Below are positions 43,872 to 51,701 of a DNA stretch of 64,000 nt, piece after piece. The notes below the pieces were generated by a model. The model ran no database searches. It was not told where the DNA came from and saw only the letters and a list, made by a program, of their open reading frames with translations. Location: NCBI RefSeq assembly GCF_030866825.1, contig NZ_CP133020.1, positions 2,914,001 through 2,978,000 of the forward strand. Reading direction: 5' to 3'. A program made the translations under genes and the position numbers. Each line of letters begins with the position of its first letter. Position 1 is the stretch's first letter. The stretch is from Rathayibacter sp. SW19. Lineage in GTDB: Bacteria; Actinomycetota; Actinomycetes; Actinomycetales; Microbacteriaceae.

Positions 43872-44318
43872 ATGGCAACAGCAACAGCACCAGCGGTCGC
43901 CCCGATCGTCGCGGTCAGCACGGAGACGACACACGGCAAGACCGTCATCAACGACGGCGTTGTATCAAAGATCGTCGGCATCGCAACCCGGGACGTCGAA
44001 GGCGTACATGCCCTCGGCGGCGGCACGGCCCGGGTGATCGGCGCTATCCGCGACGCAATGAACAACACCGATCTCAGCCAGGGAGTCAGTGTCGAGGTCG
44101 GCGAAACACAGGTCGCAGTCGATATCAGCCTCGTCGCCGAATACCCCGTCGCCCTGCAAAAGGTCGCGGACGATGTCCGGGCCTCAGTCATCACAGCGAT
44201 CTCGACACTTGTCGGGATGGAAGTTGCTGAAGTGAACATCACGATCAATGACGTATACCTCCCGTCCGATGATGACGACCACGACCATGAACACGAGAGT
44301 CGGGCTCGAGTCCAGTGA
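43872..44318 (+). CDS. Asp23/Gls24 family envelope stress protein
   Basis: The 148-residue protein has the Asp23 core: TTHGKTVINDGVVSKIVGIATRDVEGVHAL, then VEVGETQVAVDISLVAEYPVALQKVADDVRASVITAI and VGMEVAEVNITINDVYL. The C-terminus is a histidine- and aspartate-rich tail (DDDDHDHEHES) that could bind metal. Proteins of the family collect at the membrane through an AmaP anchor, and such an anchor is encoded downstream. The gene is coupled to the next by a GTGA overlap. A role in cell-wall or membrane stress is inferred from the family. Confidence 0.88.
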   Translation: MATATAPAVAPIVAVSTETTHGKTVINDGVVSKIVGIATRDVEGVHALGGGTARVIGAIRDAMNNTDLSQGVSVEVGETQVAVDISLVAEYPVALQKVADDVRASVITAISTLVGMEVAEVNITINDVYLPSDDDDHDHEHESRARVQ

Positions 44319-44509
44319 TCTCAACAACTAAAACCGGGATCCTGGTCGGGGCGATACTCGCCCTGGCCTGGATCGGCTTCGGTTTCTGGGCGGCCGTGCT
44401 CGTCGCGGTCGCAATGCTGATCGGCGGCCTGATCGGACGCATCATCGACGGCAAACTGGATGTCCGCACCGTCGCCAACGCCTTGCGCGGCAAACGCTCC
44501 TCCTCGTGA
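44315..44509 (+). CDS. DUF2273-like small membrane protein
   Basis: The 64-residue protein has one long hydrophobic stretch, GILVGAILALAWIGFGFWAAVLVAVAMLIGGLIGRII, that can form two short helices, and a basic tail (DVRTVANALRGKRSS). DUF2273 proteins regularly sit in Asp23 operons. The GTG start overlaps the Asp23 stop, and its stop overlaps the start of the next gene. Confidence 0.72.
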   Translation: MISTTKTGILVGAILALAWIGFGFWAAVLVAVAMLIGGLIGRIIDGKLDVRTVANALRGKRSSS

Positions 44510-44916
44510 CCGACACGCTCGTCACCGTCGTCCCGTCAGACGCCAAGGTCTTGCCAAGCACGGATGCTCCGTCCCTGGGTCGCACCCGGATCACACAGCG
44601 CGCACTTTCACGTATCGTCGTCGCGATCGTCGCGGACACGCTCGGCATCGAAACCGGTGCAGTGAACGTGGACCTCGGCGACGACCACGGGCTTCTCGCC
44701 CTCACGATCAGCGCTCCCATCCGCGTCGTATCCCTGACCCGCATCCAGCGCGATGCGACACTCTTGACACGCACCGGCGGGCCCCTCCTGGAGCGCGCCG
44801 CTCACGCACAAGCGACGATCACTGAGCGCGTGACAGCGCTGACCGGTTCGCGCATCGGCCACGTCACGATCCGCCTGACCGGAACACGCATCAGGATTGA
44901 AAGACGCGTCCGATGA
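44506..44916 (+). CDS. Asp23-like protein, second and divergent
   Basis: The 136-residue protein shows the family pattern in weakened form: GRTRITQRALSRIVVAIVADTLGIETGAVNVDLGDDHGLLALTISAPI, followed by ITERVTALTGSRIGHVTIRLTG. It lacks the acidic tail of the first Asp23 copy and is more basic at the end. Together with that copy it could form a mixed scaffold at the membrane. The GTG start and ATGA end both overlap neighbours. Confidence 0.72.
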   Translation: MTDTLVTVVPSDAKVLPSTDAPSLGRTRITQRALSRIVVAIVADTLGIETGAVNVDLGDDHGLLALTISAPIRVVSLTRIQRDATLLTRTGGPLLERAAHAQATITERVTALTGSRIGHVTIRLTGTRIRIERRVR

Positions 44917-45497
44917 CCACCACACACTCGACGTCCGCCCGGATCCGCCGCCGGGAAACACATTCGCCACGCTCAGTTGCCGCGATCATCATCGCCATCG
45001 CCCTGATCCTCACCTTCGCATGGCTGGGCCTGGAGATCCTCCTCCAACTTCTGAACCAGCCACCACTACTCGTCACCCCGTTACAGATGCTGCGGGCGAC
45101 GGCCGGCATCACCTCAACACCCGCTCCGTGGATCGTCGCCGGTGGCATTGTCGTTGCCATGGTCGGCATCATCCTGGTTCTCGCCGCGGTCACTGGCGGC
45201 CGACGCGCACGGCACGTACTCAATACAGTGCGCAGCGTCACAGTGGTCGACGATGAAGTCATCGCCTCCGCCCTCGCACGACACGCCGCTTCCACCGCGG
45301 GAATCAGCCCCGACAACACCGAGGTCACCATCTCCCGCCGGCACGCCGACGTACGCCTCACACCGATATCCGGCGTCTCGGTGGATCGTGCCGCGGTGAT
45401 CTCGGCGGTCGCTGACGAACTCGACTCATACGAACTGGAACCGGCGCTGCGGGACCCTCGGCTATCCGTGGAATCGCGTGGGAAGGTCGGCGCATGA
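44913..45497 (+). CDS. DUF6286-like membrane protein of the Asp23 operon
   Basis: The 194-residue protein has two membrane helices, VAAIIIAIALILTFAWLGLEILL and WIVAGGIVVAMVGIILVLAAV, with an external loop between. A cytoplasmic domain follows, with ALARHAASTAGISPDNTEVTISRRHADVRLTP, which resembles an Asp23-type fold. DUF6286 proteins are found in actinobacterial Asp23 operons. Their precise role is unknown. The gene overlaps both neighbours by four bases. Confidence 0.7.
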   Translation: MTTTHSTSARIRRRETHSPRSVAAIIIAIALILTFAWLGLEILLQLLNQPPLLVTPLQMLRATAGITSTPAPWIVAGGIVVAMVGIILVLAAVTGGRRARHVLNTVRSVTVVDDEVIASALARHAASTAGISPDNTEVTISRRHADVRLTPISGVSVDRAAVISAVADELDSYELEPALRDPRLSVESRGKVGA

Positions 45498-46168
45498 CCA
45501 ATACCAACCGGTTCGCAAACCGACTCCTGATCCTCCTGGTCGGACTCATTCTCCTCAGCGGCGGGATCGCCGCTGTCGCGCTCGCACTGTTCCCGACGCT
45601 GGCGACGGCTTGGAATCAGAACGCCCCGCACGCGCTCTCGACGACCGAGTCCGTCCTTCGCAGCCCTGTCATCCCCGGAACGAGCATCAGTTGGGTCATG
45701 ATCGGCGCGTTGGCTGTGCTCGTCATCCTCATCATCCTTCTCATCGTCTTCATCTTCCGACAGGGGCGCGGGCACACCGGCCAGCTGATCACCCAGCAGA
45801 CCAGCGAGAACAGGACGATCGTCATCGAGTCCGGTGTCGCAGCCGAACTTCTCCGAGACGCACTGGCGGGAGAACCAGAAATCCTCGCGGCCCACATCAC
45901 GGCCTACCAGATAAAAGGAACGGCGGCGCTGAAGATCACCGTCACCTGCCGTCGCGGCGCCTCCCCCAAGAACATCAGCACCACAATCGAACGGGCCCTC
46001 ACCGCGCTGGACAGTCTCATCGGGGTGGACGTTCCTACCCTGATCCAAATCAGCGGCGGATTCCGCACCCGCCTGGCCGCCTCCGCACGATTCGATCAGT
46101 CCACCCTCCCCTCGAACGTGATGCCCGCCGCAACGAGCTCCCCGGCCGCTGTCGCTGCCGCCGAATGA
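45494..46168 (+). CDS. AmaP-like membrane anchor of the Asp23 complex
   Basis: The 224-residue protein has two membrane helices (LLILLVGLILLSGGIAAVALALF and VMIGALAVLVILIILLIVFIF) and a cytoplasmic part from about residue 95 (IESGVAAELLRDALAGEPEILAAHITAYQIKGTAALKITVTCRRG). This layout is that of AmaP, which anchors Asp23 to the membrane in Staphylococcus aureus. The C-terminus is alanine- and serine-rich. It is coupled to the gene before and after by four-base overlaps. Confidence 0.72.
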   Translation: MTNTNRFANRLLILLVGLILLSGGIAAVALALFPTLATAWNQNAPHALSTTESVLRSPVIPGTSISWVMIGALAVLVILIILLIVFIFRQGRGHTGQLITQQTSENRTIVIESGVAAELLRDALAGEPEILAAHITAYQIKGTAALKITVTCRRGASPKNISTTIERALTALDSLIGVDVPTLIQISGGFRTRLAASARFDQSTLPSNVMPAATSSPAAVAAAE

Positions 46169-47217
46169 CAGACGGATCGTCGGCGACCCGACCGGTAGCG
46201 GCGGTCATCTGCAACCCGGTCAAAACCGACGTCGCTGCGCTACGGGCAGCAGTGGACGCCGAAGCGGAATGCAACGGGTGGGCGCACAGTCTCTGGTTTG
46301 AAACCACTTCGGCCGATCCCGGACAGAACGCCACCACCCAGGCTCTAACCGCCAATGCAGACGTTCTGATCGTCGCCGGTGGTGACGGGACCATCCGTGC
46401 TGTCGCCGAAGCCGCGTACGGCCGAGGCACACCGCTAGGGGTGGTCCCGGCCGGAACCGGCAACCTGCTAGCCCGGAACCTGAGCCTGCCGCTGGGCGAC
46501 CTGGAGCTATCGGTTAGAACCGCGTTCACCGGGATCAGCAAGCTAATCGATGTTGGACTCGTTGACTTCACCCGCGAGGACGGCACCACCGACCGCCACG
46601 TCTTCGTGGTGATGGCAGGAATCGGGTTGGATGCGAGCATGGCGGCGAACACGAACAGCCAACTTAAGAGGCGGCTCGGATGGCTGGCGTACACCGACCC
46701 GATCGCCAAATCCGTGTTCGCCAACAAGCAGATCACAATGCGTTACCGCCTCGACGACGGTCATCCTCGCACGATTCACGCGCACACCGTGATCGTCGGC
46801 AATTGCAGCACCCTCACCGCCAACATCCTTCTCCTACCGGACGCGAAACTTGATGACGGGCGCCTTGATGTCGTTGTGCTCAGCCCCAAAGGATTCGGCG
46901 GGTGGGCACACATCGGGTCCCGGCTCGCGCTCGGTGGAGTCCTGCACCGCACCACCGGCGGCCGACTCGCACTACAACTTGCACCCACACTGCGCGCTCT
47001 TCGCTACACACAGACTCGAACCCTGCATGTCGATTTCGACACACCCCAAGGCGTGGAACTCGATGGCGACGACTTCGGACCAGTGACCAGCGCGAGTATC
47101 GCAGTGCAGGCCGGCGCGCTGAGCATCCGGGTGCCACACGCAGCCCCCGCGCAGGGTATCGGCTCCACCAAACACGAACTCAGCGACATTGCGGAGCCCA
47201 CGCCACCTGCGCCGTGA
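46165..47217 (+). CDS. Diacylglycerol/lipid kinase-like protein
   Basis: The 350-residue protein has the lipid-kinase catalytic domain: ADVLIVAGGDGTIRAVAEAAYGRG (GGDGT nucleotide site, about residues 65-85), then LGVVPAGTGNLLARNLSLP, and the C-terminal sandwich with DGRLDVVVLSPKGF and VELDGDDFG. Enzymes of the family phosphorylate diacylglycerol or related lipids at the membrane. It is coupled by ATGA to the AmaP-like gene. Its place as the last gene of an Asp23 operon suggests a membrane-lipid role in envelope stress, as inference. Confidence 0.85.
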   Translation: MTDGSSATRPVAAVICNPVKTDVAALRAAVDAEAECNGWAHSLWFETTSADPGQNATTQALTANADVLIVAGGDGTIRAVAEAAYGRGTPLGVVPAGTGNLLARNLSLPLGDLELSVRTAFTGISKLIDVGLVDFTREDGTTDRHVFVVMAGIGLDASMAANTNSQLKRRLGWLAYTDPIAKSVFANKQITMRYRLDDGHPRTIHAHTVIVGNCSTLTANILLLPDAKLDDGRLDVVVLSPKGFGGWAHIGSRLALGGVLHRTTGGRLALQLAPTLRALRYTQTRTLHVDFDTPQGVELDGDDFGPVTSASIAVQAGALSIRVPHAAPAQGIGSTKHELSDIAEPTPPAP

Positions 47218-47572
47218 TTGGCGGCCCGCTTGGACAAGCTGGTCGGGGCCGGAGACGCCGTGGTACATCGGATAGAAGCTGGCGACATGCATATGCGTGA
47301 ACATCGGCTATTTCCGCACCAATTCGAGGAACCAGGATTCAGGTTCACGCCAGAGCTCGACTTCGGGCTTCATCCTGAGCCACCTCGTCACGGAGACCCT
47401 CATCGGCCATGTGCATGTGTGTGCGCTCCAAACCAGCGGTCCGCTGGAGGTCACGACCATCAACGCGATCGTGGAACTCATCCTGCCCGGCTGGGAGACA
47501 CAGCTGCACCACAAGGTCCCCGGCTGCTGCGGTCGACCGCACCCCGATCCTCACCAGCGTCATTCATTGCAT
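47218..47572. other. Right end of the island, no clear gene
   Basis: The 355 bases after the lipid kinase gene hold one protein-like plus-strand stretch (LIGHVHVCALQTSGPLEVTTINAIVELILPGWETQLHHKV) without a start or family. The island ends at the GTGGTATT repeat. No terminator is obvious. Confidence 0.35.
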
Positions 47573-47889
47573 GTGGTATTAAGCACATGTCCTGCGGCGG
47601 CTCGTTGTTTCTTGCGCTCGCCCGCGATCGGACGCAGGATCACCGCGATGCCCACGACAGACGCGACCAGGATGGACTCCTCGCCGAACGTGTCGAACGC
47701 ACGCTGGTCGAAGTTGACCGATGACACCACGTTTGCGGTGCCGTGAGCCAGTGCCGCAGCTGCCGCATGATCGCGGTACGGATGCCACGAGCCGCCGAAC
47801 CCAGGAAGGTAGAGGACCGCCCAGACCATCGCGATGCCGACTGCGGCAGCCCCGACGACCAGTATGGCTAAGCGCAGCTTTCTTGTCAC
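47560..47889 (-). pseudogene. mbhE domain, N-terminal part of the split mbhE-mnhB gene
   Basis: The sequence begins TRKLRLAILVVGAAAVGIAMVWAVLYLPGFG and continues AALAHGTANVVSSVNFDQRAFDTFGEESILVASVVGIAVIL. This is the MbhE pattern (ALxHGxxNVVxxVxxDxRGFDTxGE) found in Mrp and hydrogenase complexes. Native sequence ends at GHVLNTT in the GTGGTATT repeat. CNE and the stop are island sequence. The rest is at 38079-38549. The GTG start overlaps the stop of the preceding mbhD-like gene. Confidence 0.82.
47573..47580. repeat. Right GTGGTATT direct repeat bounding the 9-kb island
   Basis: Identical to 38542-38549. Read on the minus strand it is AATACCAC, encoding the shared Asn-Thr-Thr at the joint of the MbhE and MnhB parts. 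Confidence 0.75.
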
Positions 47890-48143
47890 CGGTGCTTCTT
47901 TTTAGACGCGCGGATACTATCGATCTTGCCGATTGCAAGAACCACGATCAAGGGCACGACGGCGGCACCTATCGCGACTCGGCTGAGAGCAACATCCGGC
48001 GCCTGCATGGTCATGAACAGCACGGCAAGCAAAAACCCGTAGACCGACAGCACGACTGCCTGCTTTGCCGGATCGTCTGTGAAAACGACCACGGCGGCAC
48101 CGGCCAGCACAAGCGCGAGTGCAAGAGCGATCAACACGGTCAT
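47886..48143 (-). CDS. MbhD/DUF4040-like subunit of the Mrp-type antiporter
   Basis: The 85-residue membrane protein has three helices, starting LIALALALVLAGAAVVVFTDDPAKQAVVLSVYGFLLAVLF. It then has MQAPDVALSRVAIGAAVVPLIVVLAI, matching the APDVAxTEAAVGA-type signature of MbhD/DUF4040. It is part of the MrpA-like membrane arm. It overlaps mnhG at its start and the mbhE part at its end. Confidence 0.82.
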   Translation of the reverse strand: MTVLIALALALVLAGAAVVVFTDDPAKQAVVLSVYGFLLAVLFMTMQAPDVALSRVAIGAAVVPLIVVLAIGKIDSIRASKKKHR

Positions 48144-48490
48144 TCGGGTGACCTACCCGCCTGTGGCCGTGCAGTGCCGACCCCCGTCGTGTCGGCGTGC
48201 CTCTCCTGCTCGACGGCACGCCCTACCGCCATCGACAGCGCAGGCGAGGAGACCGCGACGATCAGGCCGGTCGCCAGCGCTGTGGCCGCGCCCAGGGTAA
48301 AGCCCTCGCGCACAGCCGCGGCAATCGCCACGAGAGGCACAACCGCCGAACTGATCACGGCCAGAAAGTGCAGCCGGTCAATGGACCGCCGGGCAAGGAA
48401 CATCCCGCAGATCGCGATCAGGAACAGGAACCCGGCCACGCCCAGCAAGACAATGACGATGATCTCACTCACGATGATCTCGCTCGCCAT
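48140..48490 (-). CDS. mnhG: MnhG/MrpG-type antiporter subunit
   Basis: The 116-residue protein has three helices: IIVIVLLGVAGFLFLIAICGMFLA, then FLAVISSAVVPLVAIAAAVREGF and ALATGLIVAVSSPALSMAVGRAV. The loop RRSIDRLHFLAVIS corresponds to the conserved DxxxRLHxxT segment of MnhG, and SSPALSMAVGRA to the family's TSPxxxHxLxRA end. The gene is intact and is coupled to mbhD by a four-base overlap. A 57-base gap separates it from mnhF. Confidence 0.85.
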   Translation of the reverse strand: MASEIIVSEIIVIVLLGVAGFLFLIAICGMFLARRSIDRLHFLAVISSAVVPLVAIAAAVREGFTLGAATALATGLIVAVSSPALSMAVGRAVEQERHADTTGVGTARPQAGRSPE

Positions 48491-48547
48491 GCCCGCCTGC
48501 CGCCGTCTCTGAGCCGCGTGGATCCGGCCGCAGAAGTCGCGTGAAGA

Positions 48548-48769
48548 CTAGCGTGCCGTTGCCGTCAGTGTGGCAAGAACGAGCGGCACAATCAGATAGA
48601 TCGATTCGCCCACCGCTTCGGAGACGGCGATCAGCACCAGCACGGCGACGAGCCCTGCGAGCTGTAAGCCAACCAGTCGTTGCAGACTGCTGCCACGCGA
48701 CGAAAAATACAGCGCAGGGCCACGCCCGAACACCAGCAGAACGGCGGCCGCCGTGATCCACGCGTTCAT
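48548..48769 (-). CDS. mnhF: MnhF/MrpF-type antiporter subunit
   Basis: The 73-residue protein has three short helices: WITAAAVLLVFGRGPALYF, then LVGLQLAGLVAVLVLIAVSEA and YLIVPLVLATLTA. This matches the small MnhF family, including the loop RGSSLQRLVGLQLA corresponding to DRVxALDxx. The ATG overlaps the mnhE stop. In Bacillus, MrpF takes part in sodium and bile salt efflux. Confidence 0.78.
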   Translation of the reverse strand: MNAWITAAAVLLVFGRGPALYFSSRGSSLQRLVGLQLAGLVAVLVLIAVSEAVGESIYLIVPLVLATLTATAR

Positions 48770-49245
48770 GCGGGGATCAACTTTTCCATCCGGATCGGGC
48801 TCGACCACAAAACGTGCAGGAGCAGTTCGCCCGAGCCGGGATCCGCGTCGAGAACAAGCGTGCCGGGCGTGGCCGAGACGATCAAGCCTGCGGCGCAACG
48901 CCAGGCCGTCGCATCCGCAGAGCGCCCCGACCGCCCCCATTGTCTTCGGGTTCGCCCGACCTGAGGCCGGCCGAGTAGCGCGCCGCCGATGAATCTGATG
49001 CACATTCCAATATCGGCAATCAACGCGACCGGCAAGAGCATGATCGAGCGCAACCACACGCGCGACGGCCGAAACCGAAAGCCGAACGTCAGCCGAAGCC
49101 GTCGTGCGAAGATGGCGCAGGCCAGTCCGGCGCTCAGCGCGCACACGATCTCGGCCGGGCCCACACTCGATACCGTCACCACCCACACCACGACGACTGT
49201 TGCCCACCAGCCCGCGACTTCGATAATTGCGCGCATTCGAGGCAC
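48766..49245 (-). CDS. mnhE: MnhE/MrpE-type antiporter subunit
   Basis: The 159-residue protein starts with two helices (VAGWWATVVVVWVVTVSSVGPAEIVCALSAGLACAIFARRL). It then has FRPSRVWLRSIMLLPVALIADIG and the conserved AGLIVSATPGTLVLDADPGSGELLLHVL, the MnhE signature region (SLTPGTLVxDVDxDxxxLxVHxL). It is the first gene of the operon found here. No MrpA large subunit is encoded upstream. The MbhD and MbhE pieces normally correspond to the MrpA C-terminus. Confidence 0.85.
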   Translation of the reverse strand: MPRMRAIIEVAGWWATVVVVWVVTVSSVGPAEIVCALSAGLACAIFARRLRLTFGFRFRPSRVWLRSIMLLPVALIADIGMCIRFIGGALLGRPQVGRTRRQWGRSGRSADATAWRCAAGLIVSATPGTLVLDADPGSGELLLHVLWSSPIRMEKLIPA

Positions 49246-49465
49246 ACTCCATTCGACTCGACGGCCCGGCCGCTGCCATCACAATTCACCGGCTCAGCGC
49301 GACCGCCTAGCTCACGGTAACCACGGGCGTCAGTTCGTTGTCAAGGGATTGACGGGCGTGACCCATCGTGCGTGCGCGAACACGCTCGATGTCTCCACGA
49401 AAGCGCTTCTGGCCGCGAAGTCAACCCCGTTGCAGCGGTGGCGTTGCACTGTTAACGTGCAGAAC
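49246..49465. other. Divergent promoter region between mnhE and an acidic-protein gene
   Basis: No gene or clear operator is seen. The promoters of mnhE (minus) and of the 49466 gene (plus) should lie here. Confidence 0.3.
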
Positions 49466-49873
49466 ATGAACGCAAGCGAAGGCGATGCAGTCGAAACCAA
49501 CGGTGGTGGCTCGCATCCGCAAGATAGCAAGGGAAAGCACGTCGCGGACGACCAGGCACATGACGATGGCCGGTTCGCGACATCGAATCAATCCAGCACC
49601 GGGCTGAGCGCTCTTGCCGCAGACATGGCACACCCATTCGATCAGACCAACGGACTCGTCGATGGCCTCGAGGTCGACCACGACGATCCGGAAAACGTTG
49701 ACAAGCGCACCAGTGGTTCGGAACCGGATTTCATCGCCGACCCCGACGGAGGCGTGCTTGGGGTCGTTCCCGCCGGATCCGCGTCGCACGGCCGACGAAA
49801 TGACGACGCGGTCGACGGCGAGCCCGACACTGATGACCCAGACACCGACAAGGAGGAACCTCAAGGTCCGTGA
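49466..49873 (+). CDS. Acidic low-complexity protein of unknown function
   Basis: The 135-residue protein is rich in aspartate, glutamate, glycine and serine (GDAVETNGGGSHPQDSKGKH and DDAVDGEPDTDDPDTDKEEP), with no membrane helix. It is probably disordered. The ATG lacks a strong ribosome binding site. The family is unknown. Coding is supported mainly by consistent third-position GC over the whole frame. Confidence 0.45.
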   Translation: MNASEGDAVETNGGGSHPQDSKGKHVADDQAHDDGRFATSNQSSTGLSALAADMAHPFDQTNGLVDGLEVDHDDPENVDKRTSGSEPDFIADPDGGVLGVVPAGSASHGRRNDDAVDGEPDTDDPDTDKEEPQGP

Positions 49874-50179
49874 ATCAGCAGGAACGGCCCTTGTACGATA
49901 CTCCGCCTCGACATAACTTGGATGTAGGGTACGGCGAGCGTTCCACCGACCGATCCGGCAGTGAACATCGCGCGGTAAGTGAAGAAGTGTGCCATGAATG
50001 AGACCGGCCGTTTCTTGACGACGGCAACAATCAAGCAGAGCCTGTGCAACCTCAGGGAGGCGATAAGGCAGCAACAGTGGGAGCATGATTTAGGCCGCTG
50101 GTCGGCGCCGGAGAGTGTGCCGCCGACATTTCGGCAACCGCACAAGCGAGTGGCTCCTACCGTTCCAGAAGCCACCGCT

Positions 50180-50759
50180 CCGCTGCGCGATCATGACAAA
50201 GTTGGTGCTCCGACGCGCGATGGTTCGCGAACAAGTAGGGCGCGTAGCTCTGACTCGGCGGACGCGAGTCGGGCGGGGTCAATGGTCTCTCCAACGAGAT
50301 AGGGGTCGACGAGGCGCGGATCGACGTAGCCTTTTCTCGCAATCGCCGGGGTGTTCCCAGAACGGCGGCGGCATCAGTCATCGCGTACTGGCTACCGCGG
50401 TCATTCCACGACAGCAGGAGTTTGTCAGAACCACGGCGTAATCGCCCCCGGACGAAGCGGGCCAGGTCGGCGTCCGCGATCTCGCTGTCCCATAGCTGGC
50501 CGCTTTTCGCGGGGAAACAGAGCATCACCGTTTCCTTGTGCACGCTCACGTGCGCGCACAGAAGAGTTGAGAGTCCGCGGCTCCCGTTGGCTTCGGCGTA
50601 CCGCTCGCCTCCGATACGCAGCGAGCCGGTGTCGAGCATCCGAAATGCCGCCGCAAGGGCGCGGGTCCGCACGTCTTGTGTCTGGCGCAGAGCCCGTGTC
50701 ACCTGTCCACCGGCTGTAGGCAGCGACTCGGCCAGGGCCAGAGGACCGAACGCCCACAC
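50180..50759 (-). pseudogene. Eukaryotic-type DNA topoisomerase IB remnant
   Basis: The frame reads RALAAAFRMLDTGSLRIGGERYAEANGSRGLSTLLCAHV, then VMLCFPAKSGQLWDSEIADADLARFVRGRL, as in the core of bacterial topoisomerase IB (LLDxGxFRVGGExYAExNGSYGLxTL, then FxFxGKxGK). About 60-70 residues including the RTWHG catalytic stretch are missing after LLLSWNDRGS. Near 50345 one A is missing; restoring it gives VLGNTPAIARKGYVDPRLVDPYLVG, the family's end. The N-terminal domain is also absent. The gene is inactive. Confidence 0.75.
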
Positions 50760-51189
50760 GCGATGGAATCACTAAAGGCCTCCACTATGACGAGGCACTC
50801 GCTGACCGCGGCACCTGCGAACGTGCATTGTTCACCGCCGCTTACACTGCCGCGGTCGTTCAAGTGCAAGTCGTACTTATCGACGTAGATGCCGACTGTC
50901 ATGAACGTGCCCATACGGAGTCTCGTTGACTACTGGCCAATCGCACCGCGTGATGAAAACCATTGGCCGCCTTCGGCTCGGTTCGCGGATGTCGTTACTT
51001 GCCTGATGTTTGGCGCGGGAAGGTTCCTCGGCGCGCTGCTCGGTGAGCCCAAGTGCAGTCTGGTGGCGGCCGAGGCAGATGTGGTCTCGCGCAGCGCATG
51101 CAGGTTGGGCTCACCTCAGTGGACAGCGCAGACGGAGAAATGTGGATCGGCGGAGCAATGCTGCTTCGTCTTTGTGACGTAAGTCCCCG
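50760..51189. other. Region without a supported gene
   Basis: A minus-strand frame at about 50914-50765 reads TFMTVGIYVDKYDLHLNDRGSVSGGEQCTFAG, which is protein-like but short and runs into unrelated sequence. No family is recognised. It may be another truncated gene next to the topoisomerase remnant. Confidence 0.3.
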
Positions 51190-51555
51190 TCAGGCGCGCA
51201 CCTCAACCACGGAGTCGACACTGGTGTCCCGACGCGCTTGGCTTCGCCGCGCGGCTCGCTCTATGGCCCGGGCCCGCGCGAGCAGGATGAGGCTTATCGG
51301 GCCTATGACGACAAACTTCATCGAGTTCCATGCCGCCCACAGCAGCACGACGTTCAGCCACCCCGGGCCGCCGTCGACTGCCCAAGACGCGCAGGTGCTC
51401 ACGATGAGCAAGTAGGGGATGGCCAGGAGCATCGCGGGCACACCCCACTTGAGTCCGCGGCGGGTGCGAATGGCGTCCAGCAGGATGTTCGTGGGTGCGC
51501 AGCTGCGCAGGTAGTAGCGGGTGCGGACGCTGGCGGCCCAAAGAATCCGGATCAT
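51190..51555 (-). CDS. Small membrane protein of the mobilization region
   Basis: The 121-residue protein has a basic N-terminal part (RTRYYLRSCAPTNILLDAIRTRRGLKWGVPAM) followed by two membrane helices (LLAIPYLLIVSTCASWAV and WLNVVLLWAAWNSMKFVVIGPISLILL) and a basic tail. Similar proteins often accompany MobF relaxase genes on actinobacterial plasmids. Their role is not known. It lies 146 bases downstream of the relaxase on the same strand. Confidence 0.65.
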   Translation of the reverse strand: MIRILWAASVRTRYYLRSCAPTNILLDAIRTRRGLKWGVPAMLLAIPYLLIVSTCASWAVDGGPGWLNVVLLWAAWNSMKFVVIGPISLILLARARAIERAARRSQARRDTSVDSVVEVRA

Positions 51556-51701
51556 GGCACTGTCCCCTCATCGCAAACGGCAAGGTGAGGCAGTGCGGGT
51601 GAGAGTGGCCAGTGGGCCTGCCAGGAGGGCGTCAGATCGAGGAGAAATCTGCCCCACCGTTCATTTTACCCCTGACCCTGACATTCCACAGACCGGCACA
51701 T

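Larger units (their letters stand above)
38550..47572. mobile_element. 9-kb stress island (gad plus Asp23 operon) inserted in mbhE-mnhB
   Basis: The 9,023-bp segment is bounded by 8-bp direct repeats and splits one gene of the Mrp operon. It contains the gadB-gadC operon and its small leader gene, a damaged ANTAR regulator gene, and the Asp23/Gls24 operon with a diacylglycerol-kinase-like gene. No transposase, integrase or terminal inverted repeat is visible inside, so the mechanism of entry is unknown. An 8-bp duplication would fit IS6- or IS256-type action, with later loss of the IS copies, or an unrecognised recombinase acting from elsewhere. Confidence 0.65.

Noticed and set aside
47218..47746. 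Plus-strand frame with a protein-like stretch crossing the island's right border
   Set aside because: It continues opposite the mbhE gene and across the GTGGTATT repeat, has no recognisable start or family, and is at most a remnant.
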